A stretch of DNA of 64,000 nt, from contig NZ_PPDJ01000003.1 of NCBI RefSeq assembly GCF_002903145.1, positions 62,001 through 126,000 on the forward strand, read 5' to 3'. Under the pieces are notes generated by a model. The model saw only the letters and a list, made by a program, of their open reading frames with translations, was not told the origin of the DNA and made no database searches. A program made the position numbers and the translations under genes. Shown piece after piece: positions 37,728 to 44,874 of this stretch. Source of the stretch: Halobacteriovorax sp. DA5. Lineage in GTDB: Bacteria; Bdellovibrionota; Bacteriovoracia; Bacteriovoracales; Bacteriovoracaceae. Each line of letters starts with the position of its first letter. The stretch's first letter is position 1.

Positions 37728-37940
37728 CTAAGCAACTGCTTCAGCTGCACCTTTTTTCATTGTAGAAACTCTTTTCATGTGTTCCTCAATTACTTCATAT
37801 AACTCTAGTTTTGTTGAATACGGATCCATACCATCAGGCATTGTCGAATAAATTACTTCGTTGTTGATTTCTGCAAAGATAAACCAGTTGTTACCTAGTT
37901 TTTGAAAAAGAACTTCTGTACCTTTGTGTTGAATTGTCAT
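37728..37940 (-). CDS. Small hypothetical protein, 70 aa
   Basis: Not recognised. Strong Shine-Dalgarno AGGAGG seven bases before the ATG at 37940 supports real translation. The N-terminal half is beta-rich (EVLFQKLGNNWFIFAEINNEVIYS) and the C-terminal half is a helix (STKLELYEVIEEHMKRV). This compact alpha/beta layout suggests a folded domain. It is cytoplasmic and has no cysteines. First of a two-gene unit with the 64-residue gene. Upstream 37941-38088 holds an AT-rich stretch with no clear element. Confidence 0.7.
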   Translation of the reverse strand: MTIQHKGTEVLFQKLGNNWFIFAEINNEVIYSTMPDGMDPYSTKLELYEVIEEHMKRVSTMKKGAAEAVA

Positions 37941-38088
37941 AAATCATCCTCCTGAAATAGTTTTTGCAATCCTTGCTAAAACAATGACACTAACTTTATC
38001 GTCGCTTTAATTTTTTCTTTTAAAAAAAAGTGAGTACTATTTATGAACGGAATTTTTTGCCGATGGTCTCTAGAGAAATGCCAAAAGG

Positions 38089-39060
38089 CTAGTAACGATA
38101 GGTGAATCCGACATTGTAACCAAATGTTCCTTCAAGGTCTGTCGAGATTTTATTATCTGGCCATAATTGAGAATTTGTAAATTGACCATCTGACTCAAGT
38201 GTTGATGGAAGTCGAATGTCGATAACAGGGCCATGATAAAGATAAAATGTGGAAGAATCGAAGATTCTTTTATGGGATAAATTTATTGAAAGTCTTGCAT
38301 TAAAAAATAAGCCACTAAATAGTTTCTCTTCTGTAATTCCATTTGTTTCATCATCTTGATTAACAAATCGTCTTTGGTAATTGAGTCCAACTTGTAGCAT
38401 TGATTCGATTTCAAAATACTGTCTCTTGTGAAACGTATATGAAACAACTGGCCCAAACGAGTAGTGAATATTACTCTCTGTTGTGAAGATATCGCCATTA
38501 AGTCGATACTCCGCTTGCCCTGTCGTAACACCTCCGAAAAAGCCGTAGTAGAGGCGGTTCCCATCATCAAATGTTGCTGGGCTTAGATACTTCACATTTA
38601 AGCTTCCTTCAAAACCTGTACTTTCTTGCTGAACTTCAGAGTTGTAGGCATAACGAGAAGAGACACCTTTTTTAAAGATGAGATCAAATTGGGCGCGATG
38701 AAGAGGGCGCCCCTTTAATGGATATTCATCAGGAAGAGGTTCTGCAATAACATAATCAGTTGGATCATTTTTAACATAAATAGTGTTGCCGAGATCTTCT
38801 GATTCATTATTTAAAATCAGCTTAATAAAGTCCTTTCTAATATAGGCTTTTCTTCCATCTCTCGTAAGAGTTACGTAGTAGTCCTCTTCGTTCAAGTAGT
38901 TTGGATGCAAGTAAACTTTGGTACCTTTTCTCAATTTCATTAGGATGTGGCCATCTTCATTTGGCTTGCTGACAACAGGGGCTTCATGGACGCGAATGAT
39001 TCCATTTGTTGCAAAGACAGAAGTTGTCAAAAGTATAATGAAGACTAGCTTTTTGATCAT
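38089..39060 (-). CDS. Exported SH3-like domain plus outer-membrane beta-barrel
   Basis: 323 residues with signal peptide MIKKLVFIILLTTSVFA. Residues about 20-85 (IIRVHEAPVVSKPNEDGHIL...KGTKVYLHP...KAYIRKDFIK) look like a bacterial SH3 domain, which often contacts peptidoglycan. From about 125 to the end, alternating hydrophobic strands with aromatic girdles finish in the terminal Tyr-Arg-Tyr, typical of an outer-membrane barrel of eight to ten strands. The combination would link the outer membrane to the wall. It overlaps the upstream barrel gene by four bases (ATGA), so the two are translated together. The family was not recognised. Confidence 0.65.
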   Translation of the reverse strand: MIKKLVFIILLTTSVFATNGIIRVHEAPVVSKPNEDGHILMKLRKGTKVYLHPNYLNEEDYYVTLTRDGRKAYIRKDFIKLILNNESEDLGNTIYVKNDPTDYVIAEPLPDEYPLKGRPLHRAQFDLIFKKGVSSRYAYNSEVQQESTGFEGSLNVKYLSPATFDDGNRLYYGFFGGVTTGQAEYRLNGDIFTTESNIHYSFGPVVSYTFHKRQYFEIESMLQVGLNYQRRFVNQDDETNGITEEKLFSGLFFNARLSINLSHKRIFDSSTFYLYHGPVIDIRLPSTLESDGQFTNSQLWPDNKISTDLEGTFGYNVGFTYRY

Positions 39061-40013
39061 ATTGAAACCTCAAATTCCTTGCCAATATTAAAGCTAATAG
39101 CTGTCGCAGAATTATCATTAGTAAGGTTTGCAGCTGGTAGTACGACACTTGAATCAAATGCATAATTTTGCATTTTAAGGTCTAAGCTTACAAAGTATTT
39201 TGCATAATTGTAATTTACATTGATACCAAATGAATCGATTGTGTAATCTACTTTAGAATTATCAATTGTTGCTGAAGTGTAGAGTGATCGTTGGGCACTA
39301 AGGCCGGCGCCAATAAACGACTTTTCATTTATGTGATAACGATATTCTGTTCGTAGTCCTATTGAAAAAGATGTGAGTTGGACTTCTTGGCCACTATTTT
39401 GTGCTAGGTATTCAGCAATAAGAAAGACAGGGATATTTGTAAACGTTTCAACTCCAGCTTCTAAAGCAAGAGTGGTGCTTGATAGTGAAATATTATCAAG
39501 AAAGAAGTTCGGTGTTGAGCTCCCTAATCCTGCTCTTATCTGTGTATAAGTATGTATTTGCTTCTTATCGTATTCGATTGCTTTGAATTTATCTTGTTTA
39601 AAAGGAGTAAATTTCTCATTGTTGAAAGTTAAAATTGTTTCTAAATGATCTAGGTTCGTACTTAAGGTAACGTACTTCACATTATCTTCATTTCCATCAC
39701 TTGGAAGGATAAAGAAATAGCGTGAACCCGGTGATACTTCTTTAGTTCTAATGATTGTATTCTCTTTTATGCGATAGTAACTTTTTCCATCAAGTGACTC
39801 AATTAATGAATTTGCCAAAATAACACTTCGAAAAGTCTTCGCCTTTAAATTATTCTTTATGTATTTAAAGCGTGGTTTCGCCTTTGTTTTAACAGCTTCC
39901 TCTTTTAGATTAATTCTTCGTAAGTCTTCAAACAGCTTGTCAGAAGAGCTTTGGGCCACACATGTTTGTTGAATAAGCAGACAAGTGATGATGAATTTAA
40001 TTAGTCGAGACAT
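39057..40013 (-). CDS. Exported outer-membrane beta-barrel candidate
   Basis: 318 residues with signal peptide MSRLIKFIITCLLIQQTCVA. Residues about 50-140 form a beta-rich domain (KTFRSVILANSLIES, SYYRIKENTIIRTKEVSPGS) resembling an SH3-like or small barrel module. About 155-318 has the alternating strand pattern of an outer-membrane barrel (YTQIRAGLGSS, FSIGLRTEYRYHINEK, FGINVNYNYAKYFVSLD). It shares its overall design with the following 323-residue protein, so the two may be distant paralogues or partners. Its start overlaps the NudB-like gene and its stop overlaps the next gene. Role unknown. Confidence 0.6.
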   Translation of the reverse strand: MSRLIKFIITCLLIQQTCVAQSSSDKLFEDLRRINLKEEAVKTKAKPRFKYIKNNLKAKTFRSVILANSLIESLDGKSYYRIKENTIIRTKEVSPGSRYFFILPSDGNEDNVKYVTLSTNLDHLETILTFNNEKFTPFKQDKFKAIEYDKKQIHTYTQIRAGLGSSTPNFFLDNISLSSTTLALEAGVETFTNIPVFLIAEYLAQNSGQEVQLTSFSIGLRTEYRYHINEKSFIGAGLSAQRSLYTSATIDNSKVDYTIDSFGINVNYNYAKYFVSLDLKMQNYAFDSSVVLPAANLTNDNSATAISFNIGKEFEVSI

Positions 40014-40411
40014 TCAAGGGCCTTTTGAAATGCAATGAAGTTACTTTCGTACTTAAAATCCTTCTTTGTTATTTGATCAAATGAAACCCATTTGTAGCCT
40101 TGATGTTCTTGTGGGGAAATGATGACTTCTTTCTGATTGGTTTTTGCAAGAAAGCAATACTCCGTCACATCCTTGTTCCAGCGATCATGAAATTCAAATT
40201 TTTGATCTAGTTGAATTATTTCTGCAGCATTAATTGAAGTCTCTTCAAGTAGCTCTCGTTTGGCAGCTGTAAAAATATCTTCTTCAGGCTCAACAGATCC
40301 TGTTACATTTTGCCAACCAAAGCCACGATCTTCCTTCATCTCAAGAAGAAGAATGGCCTTTAAATCATTGTGCACAGTGACAACCTGAACCTTTTTATGA
40401 CGCGTATTCAT
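40001..40411 (-). CDS. NUDIX hydrolase, NudB-like
   Basis: Pyrophosphohydrolase, 136 residues. The Nudix box GSVEPEEDIFTAAKRELLEET near residue 39 has all catalytic Glu/Arg. WQNVTGSVE before it and HQGYKWVSFDQI after it resemble NudB, the dihydroneopterin triphosphate pyrophosphatase of folate synthesis, so that substrate is a reasonable guess. There is no Shine-Dalgarno. The -10 element TGCTATAAT ends six bases before the ATG at 40411, suggesting a leaderless mRNA. It overlaps the beta-barrel gene by 13 bases and heads that three-gene unit. Confidence 0.87.
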   Translation of the reverse strand: MNTRHKKVQVVTVHNDLKAILLLEMKEDRGFGWQNVTGSVEPEEDIFTAAKRELLEETSINAAEIIQLDQKFEFHDRWNKDVTEYCFLAKTNQKEVIISPQEHQGYKWVSFDQITKKDFKYESNFIAFQKALECLD

Positions 40412-40417
40412 AGGTTT

Positions 40418-40426
40418 ATTATAGCA
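40418..40426 (-). promoter_or_regulatory. Extended -10 promoter for a leaderless NudB-like mRNA
   Basis: On the minus strand TGCTATAAT (40426-40418) is a perfect extended -10. Transcription should start near 40411-40412, at the A of the start codon. No good -35 is needed with TGn. Confidence 0.5.
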
Positions 40427-40514
40427 AAAAAATTTAATTTCAATGCCTTGGGCAAATTTGGAGGTTAATTTCTTTAATTTGTCTTACATTCCGTTCATTT
40501 TGCGGCGCAAATTT

Positions 40515-40543
40515 TTGTCGATTCCCGTGGTTTTTGGTAGATT
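40515..40543 (+). promoter_or_regulatory. Sigma-70 promoter of the M50-scpAB unit, probably leaderless
   Basis: TTGTCG (40515-40520), 17 bases, TAGATT (40538-40543). The expected start, seven bases on, is the A of the ATG at 40550. No Shine-Dalgarno lies before that ATG. Confidence 0.5.
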
Positions 40544-40549
40544 ATTGCG

Positions 40550-41209
40550 ATGGATTTAATGCGAATTATCAATACATTGACTTTGGCCCTGCCGGGCTTT
40601 CTATTAGCGATCTCTTTTCACGAGTTTGGACATGGTTGGATGGCCAAGAGATATGGTGATGATACAGCCGAAAGAATTGGGCGCTTAACCTTAAATCCTA
40701 TTCCACATGTGGACTTAGTTGGTACAGTAATTTTCCCAATGGTAGGAATTATGCTTGGTGGAGTTCCATTCGGTTGGGCCAAGCCAGTACCTGTGGATGT
40801 TCGTCGATTTAAAAATATGAAATCAGGGATCTTCTGGGTAAGCTTTGCAGGCCCTGGAGCGAACTTAATACTTATGGTTTTATCTGCGCTATTCTTTGGA
40901 ATGGTTTACGCTTATGTTCCAGCGACATTCTCATTAAAGACGCAATTTATGGATATGCTTCAGTACTCGGTATTTATTAATATCTTACTGGCGGTCTTTA
41001 ACTTAATTCCATTTCCTCCACTTGATGGATCGAAAATGGTTGCAGCTTACTTAGATTACAACTCAGCACGAAAATATGAAGAACTTCAAAGATTTAGTTT
41101 TATTTTTATTCTAATTCTTTGGTTTACACCTATCTTTGGTTACATGATCAGACCGGTTATGCAGCTAGGGATGGTATTAATGAATACTTTTGCAGGTATT
41201 CTCTCTTAA
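40550..41209 (+). CDS. Site-2-type membrane metalloprotease (M50 family)
   Basis: Polytopic inner-membrane zinc protease, 219 residues, five or so transmembrane segments. The metal motif HEFGH near residue 24 is followed by the paired NLIPFPPLDGSK near 153, whose Asp completes the zinc site. It has no PDZ domain, so it belongs to the small S2P group found next to scpA rather than to RseP. Substrates in this group are unknown. Position upstream of scpA, scpB and rluB is a common arrangement. The start is ATG at 40550 without a ribosome site (see promoter), with an alternative ATG at 40559. Confidence 0.9.
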   Translation: MDLMRIINTLTLALPGFLLAISFHEFGHGWMAKRYGDDTAERIGRLTLNPIPHVDLVGTVIFPMVGIMLGGVPFGWAKPVPVDVRRFKNMKSGIFWVSFAGPGANLILMVLSALFFGMVYAYVPATFSLKTQFMDMLQYSVFINILLAVFNLIPFPPLDGSKMVAAYLDYNSARKYEELQRFSFIFILILWFTPIFGYMIRPVMQLGMVLMNTFAGILS

Positions 41210-41243
41210 TTAAGTTAATTGAGGGATTTGAGGGAATTAACAC

Positions 41244-42149
41244 ATGTTAGACACAACGATTAAGGTTAAAACGGATACATTTGATGGTCCACTTTCACTG
41301 CTTTTGCTTCTTATTCAAAAAGAGCAAATGTCGATTAAAGAGCTAGACCTTACTAGAATTACTAAGCAGTACTTAGATTATCTAGCAAATATGAAAGAGC
41401 TTAACTTTGATATTGCAGGAGATTACTTATTCTTAGCTGCGACGTTAGTCCTTCTTAAATCAAAGAATGCAGTTACTGAAGAGGAGCAGGCTAAACTTCA
41501 AAGTCAGCTTGGTTCGGAGAGCTCGTTAAATATCACTTCTCATGCGGAGCTTGTTCGTCGTCTTGAAGAGCTTGCCCTTTACCAAAAGATGGGTCAAAAG
41601 CTTCTTGATCTTCCTCAAACGGGAAAAGATATTTTCGTAAAGCCAAAGGTAAATCGTAAGGAGATTGTTAACTCAATTCTTACTCCAATGGAGCTTGAGA
41701 AGCTAACTGATACGATGATTGATTTCATTTTCCGTCAAAATCGTAAGTATACAGTTATTAAGCGTGACCGTTTATCGATTAAAGAAAAATTAGAATTCTT
41801 AAAGACATATCTACAAGTGGGACAAAAAACAAATCTAGATGAACTACTTGAAAATGATAGCAATAGCCGAATGGCAACGACGACTGGTGAAGATACTGCA
41901 AAAATGTCTGCAGACGGTAAGAACACAATTGATAACGTTGTAATTACATTCATCTCACTATTAGAACTTGCTAGACTTAAGCGTGTACAGGTTTTCCAAA
42001 ATGAAAGCTTTGGGCAAGTTTACGTTGATGTTGTGAAGACTCTTGATGACTTCGATGTTACTCAAGCCGATGGGTTTGATGATGAGAATGAGTCAAAAGA
42101 TAAGATTGAAACACAAGAATTAGAAAATATGGAACAAGTAGCGCAATAA
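41244..42149 (+). CDS. scpA: Segregation and condensation protein A
   Basis: Kleisin subunit of the SMC-ScpAB condensin, 301 residues, cytoplasmic and nucleoid-associated. The N-terminus VKTDTFDGPLSLLLLLIQK is the SMC-binding signature, followed by DLTRITKQYLDYL and DYLFLAATLVLLKSK. The C-terminal winged-helix end (VVITFISLLELARLKRVQVFQ) is intact. The residues between about 95 and 210 are the usual flexible linker. It extends somewhat beyond the family's usual end with an acidic tail. GAGG lies upstream of the ATG. scpB follows 23 bases later. The smc gene is not in this window. Confidence 0.94.
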   Translation: MLDTTIKVKTDTFDGPLSLLLLLIQKEQMSIKELDLTRITKQYLDYLANMKELNFDIAGDYLFLAATLVLLKSKNAVTEEEQAKLQSQLGSESSLNITSHAELVRRLEELALYQKMGQKLLDLPQTGKDIFVKPKVNRKEIVNSILTPMELEKLTDTMIDFIFRQNRKYTVIKRDRLSIKEKLEFLKTYLQVGQKTNLDELLENDSNSRMATTTGEDTAKMSADGKNTIDNVVITFISLLELARLKRVQVFQNESFGQVYVDVVKTLDDFDVTQADGFDDENESKDKIETQELENMEQVAQ

Positions 42150-42172
42150 GCGCTATTAGAGAGAGCACACAA

Positions 42173-43690
42173 ATGGAAGAGAACACAACAGTTACTGAAG
42201 CAAATCTAGAGTTTCTATCAACAGAAGAAGAGATGGTTGAAGAGTTAGAAATGGCCCTAATGCCATCAGATGAAGACCTAGAGTTTCCAGAAGAATACTT
42301 AAAGCTAGAGTCTGACTTTGCTGATGAAAAACTTCAAGAAGATAAGCTTTGGAAAGCCAGAACAGGACTTAATGAAGAAACAATTTGTGGTGCAATTGAA
42401 ACAATTGTATTCATGAGCGATAAGCCGGTTCCATTAATGAAAATCAAATCACTTATTGATGAAGATATTCCTCTACGTGTTGTTCACGAAGCAATTACTC
42501 GTCTTCAAGATGAATATGAGTTAAAGCACCACGGAATTCGTCTGCAAGAAGTTGCAAATGGATACCAATTTAGAACAAAGGCAACTTTCTCTAAGTATGT
42601 GCAAGACCTATTTAAAATCAATGAATTAGTACTTTCTCCAACAGCTCTTGAAGTACTAGCAATCATTGCCTATAAGCAGCCAGTTTCAAAAATTGAAGTT
42701 GAAAAAATCCGCGGTGTTGATAGTTCACACATTGTACGTGGTTTAATGGATAAGAGACTCGTTCGCGTAACTGGACGTTCTGAAGAAGTTGGACGCCCTG
42801 TTCTTTACGGGACAACTTCTGAATTTTTAGAGGTATTCAACTTAGCAAATATTGATCAACTACCACCAGAACATGAGCTTGCTGAAATTGCTACTCAAGG
42901 TGTTGGTAAAATCGAAGATATTAAAACACTTGTTAACGCCGACCTTGCATCACGATTTGATCAAGATGAAATTGAAGAACTTGATAATATCGCAATGTCG
43001 ATTAAGGCAATTGATTCTGAAACAGCATTTACAAAGTCTCTTAAGGTTCAAGAGAGAAGACGTAAGTCAGGTAGAACTGAAGAAGGTGAAGAAGCTGCAC
43101 CAATTCTTACTGCATTTGATCTTCTTGAGCAGCACCTTGATAACTCACTTGTTACAGGAGCAAATAAGGAATCGGCTGAATCGGAAGTATTTACGGCTAT
43201 TACTTGTCCAGAAGTTATCGCAGACTTAACTAAAGGCCCATTCAATATCCCTGAAGAAGAGGAAGATGACTTTGAAATGATCGATCTTGATTCAGGTGAA
43301 GTTATTAAAGATATCTCTGTTGAAGAAGCGTTAGAAGAAGTTGCTGAAGCAATTTTATCTTCTGGAAGTGAAGAAGGTCTTGATGAAGAAGATCTTATTA
43401 ATGATGAAGCCGATATTGAAGTAGCGGCCGAGCAGGTTGAAGAAATTGCTATTATTGATGAAACAAAAACGGATGAAGAAGCCGATCAATTAGCACAAGC
43501 TCTTGATGATGCGTTTGCAAAGTTATTTGGTGGTGACTCTGCTGTGCCACAAGATGAGATGGAAGTTGATCTGGATGATAGTATCAATGAAACAACTCAA
43601 AATTTAATTAATGGAGCAAAGGATCTTGATCTTGACCTCGATTTTTTAAATAACAAGGACTTAGGGGATTCTGAGTCATATATTGATTAA
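42173..43690 (+). CDS. scpB: Segregation and condensation protein B with long acidic extensions
   Basis: Dimeric winged-helix partner of ScpA, 505 residues, more than twice the usual 170-250. The conserved core spans about residues 65-235: AIETIVFMSDKPVPL, LVLSPTALEVLAIIAYKQPVS and IRGVDSSHIVRGLMDKRLV. Before it is an acidic stretch of about 60 residues. After it come about 270 residues, dominated by Glu and Asp with low complexity (for example EEEEDDFEMIDLD). The tail has no recognised domain and is probably disordered. It could mimic DNA charge or recruit partners. A terminator at 43714-43757 separates it from rluB. Confidence 0.93.
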   Translation: MEENTTVTEANLEFLSTEEEMVEELEMALMPSDEDLEFPEEYLKLESDFADEKLQEDKLWKARTGLNEETICGAIETIVFMSDKPVPLMKIKSLIDEDIPLRVVHEAITRLQDEYELKHHGIRLQEVANGYQFRTKATFSKYVQDLFKINELVLSPTALEVLAIIAYKQPVSKIEVEKIRGVDSSHIVRGLMDKRLVRVTGRSEEVGRPVLYGTTSEFLEVFNLANIDQLPPEHELAEIATQGVGKIEDIKTLVNADLASRFDQDEIEELDNIAMSIKAIDSETAFTKSLKVQERRRKSGRTEEGEEAAPILTAFDLLEQHLDNSLVTGANKESAESEVFTAITCPEVIADLTKGPFNIPEEEEDDFEMIDLDSGEVIKDISVEEALEEVAEAILSSGSEEGLDEEDLINDEADIEVAAEQVEEIAIIDETKTDEEADQLAQALDDAFAKLFGGDSAVPQDEMEVDLDDSINETTQNLINGAKDLDLDLDFLNNKDLGDSESYID

Positions 43691-43713
43691 GAAATAATTA
43701 CTTAAATACTTGT

Positions 43714-43757
43714 AAAAGCTTACGTTTAGTTCTATTTAGACGTAAGCTTTTTCTTTT
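43714..43757 (+). terminator. Intrinsic terminator after scpB
   Basis: AAAAGCTTACGT (43714-43725) pairs with ACGTAAGCTTTT (43740-43751), with further T-rich sequence to 43757. Confidence 0.85.
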
Positions 43758-43795
43758 AGCTTTTAACCGCCGAGATGGCAGATAGGAGAGTCAAA

Positions 43796-44827
43796 ATGTC
43801 TAAATTAGTACGTTTACAAAAATTTATTGCAGATTGTGGAATCACTTCACGTCGTAAGGCCGAAGACCTAATCGTTCAAGGACGTGTAAAGGTTAATGGT
43901 ATTGCTATTCGTGAACTTGGTTCTAAGGTTGATCCAACGATTGACGCTGTTGAAGTAGATGGTAAAGCAGCAGATCTTGGTTCTGTTGAAAAAATCTATA
44001 TGATTATGAATAAACCTCGTGGGGTTATGACTACAGTTAATGATCCTGAAGGAAGAGAAACTGTTGTTGATCTATGTAAAGAAATCAGTGAAAGAATCTA
44101 TCCTGTAGGTCGTCTAGATTACCTTTCAGAAGGTCTTCTATTAATGACTAATGATGGTGACTTTGCAAATCTTGTTATTCACCCAAGTTCAGAAATTACT
44201 AAGGTATACGAAGTAAAAGTATTTGGTGCAATCAATGAATTCCTACTTAAAAAGCTAAGAGCGGGTGTTTATATTGATGGTGTAATGACAAAGCCACAAG
44301 CTGTTCGCGTAATTAAGCAACTAGAAACAAAAACATGGCTTGAGTTTAGAATCAATGAAGGTAAAAACCGCGAAATTCGTCGTATGTGTGAAGGTGCAGG
44401 TCTAACTGTTGATAAACTAAAGCGTGTTGCTATTGGTGGCTTAACTGTAGAGGGGATTGCTCCTGGTTCATACCGTCTAGTAAATAGAAGAAACTTATTG
44501 AATGCTATTGGTATTGATATGGCAGGAAATAAGATGCAAGATGCTGTTGAGTATATTTCAAGCAAGAAGTCTGTAAACTTAAAGAAGAAAGGTCATCAAG
44601 GTTGTACAGCGGCCGATGATAAAGCTTTTGTTAAGTTTAGAAGAGAGACTTACTTTAAATCAATTAAAGAGATTGCTGAAACTAAGAAAGCAAAAGAAAA
44701 AGAGATTAGAAGACAAGCTTGGGAAGAAAAAGAAGCAGCTTTCAAGAAGAGACAAGATAAGAAGAAAGCTCGTGTTGCTAAGAAAGAAAATGAACAGAAA
44801 CATGTTCACGTAGAATTTGTTAAATAG
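43796..44827 (+). CDS. rluB: 23S rRNA pseudouridine synthase, RluB/RsuA family
   Basis: Makes pseudouridine in large-subunit rRNA, 343 residues from the ATG at 43796 (AGGAGAG upstream; the frame opens at 43775 but lacks a site). The N-terminal S4 RNA-binding domain (LQKFIADCGITSRRKAEDLI) is followed by the catalytic domain with YMIMNKPRGVMTT and the active Asp in VGRLDYLSEGLLLMTNDG near residue 110. KNREIRRMCEG is the third family motif. The last 90 residues or so are a Lys/Glu-rich tail, probably an RNA-contacting extension. It is bracketed by terminators, so it is its own unit. Confidence 0.92.
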   Translation: MSKLVRLQKFIADCGITSRRKAEDLIVQGRVKVNGIAIRELGSKVDPTIDAVEVDGKAADLGSVEKIYMIMNKPRGVMTTVNDPEGRETVVDLCKEISERIYPVGRLDYLSEGLLLMTNDGDFANLVIHPSSEITKVYEVKVFGAINEFLLKKLRAGVYIDGVMTKPQAVRVIKQLETKTWLEFRINEGKNREIRRMCEGAGLTVDKLKRVAIGGLTVEGIAPGSYRLVNRRNLLNAIGIDMAGNKMQDAVEYISSKKSVNLKKKGHQGCTAADDKAFVKFRRETYFKSIKEIAETKKAKEKEIRRQAWEEKEAAFKKRQDKKKARVAKKENEQKHVHVEFVK

Positions 44828-44828
44828 A

Positions 44829-44857
44829 AAAAGCCGCTTTAAGCGGCTTTTTTTTTA
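44829..44857 (+). terminator. Intrinsic terminator after rluB
   Basis: AAAAGCCGC, short loop, GCGGCTTTT with about ten T (44848-44857). The A-run on the left may let it serve the convergent minus-strand gene too. Confidence 0.9.
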
Positions 44858-44874
44858 TCTTTTTAGTCGGTAAA

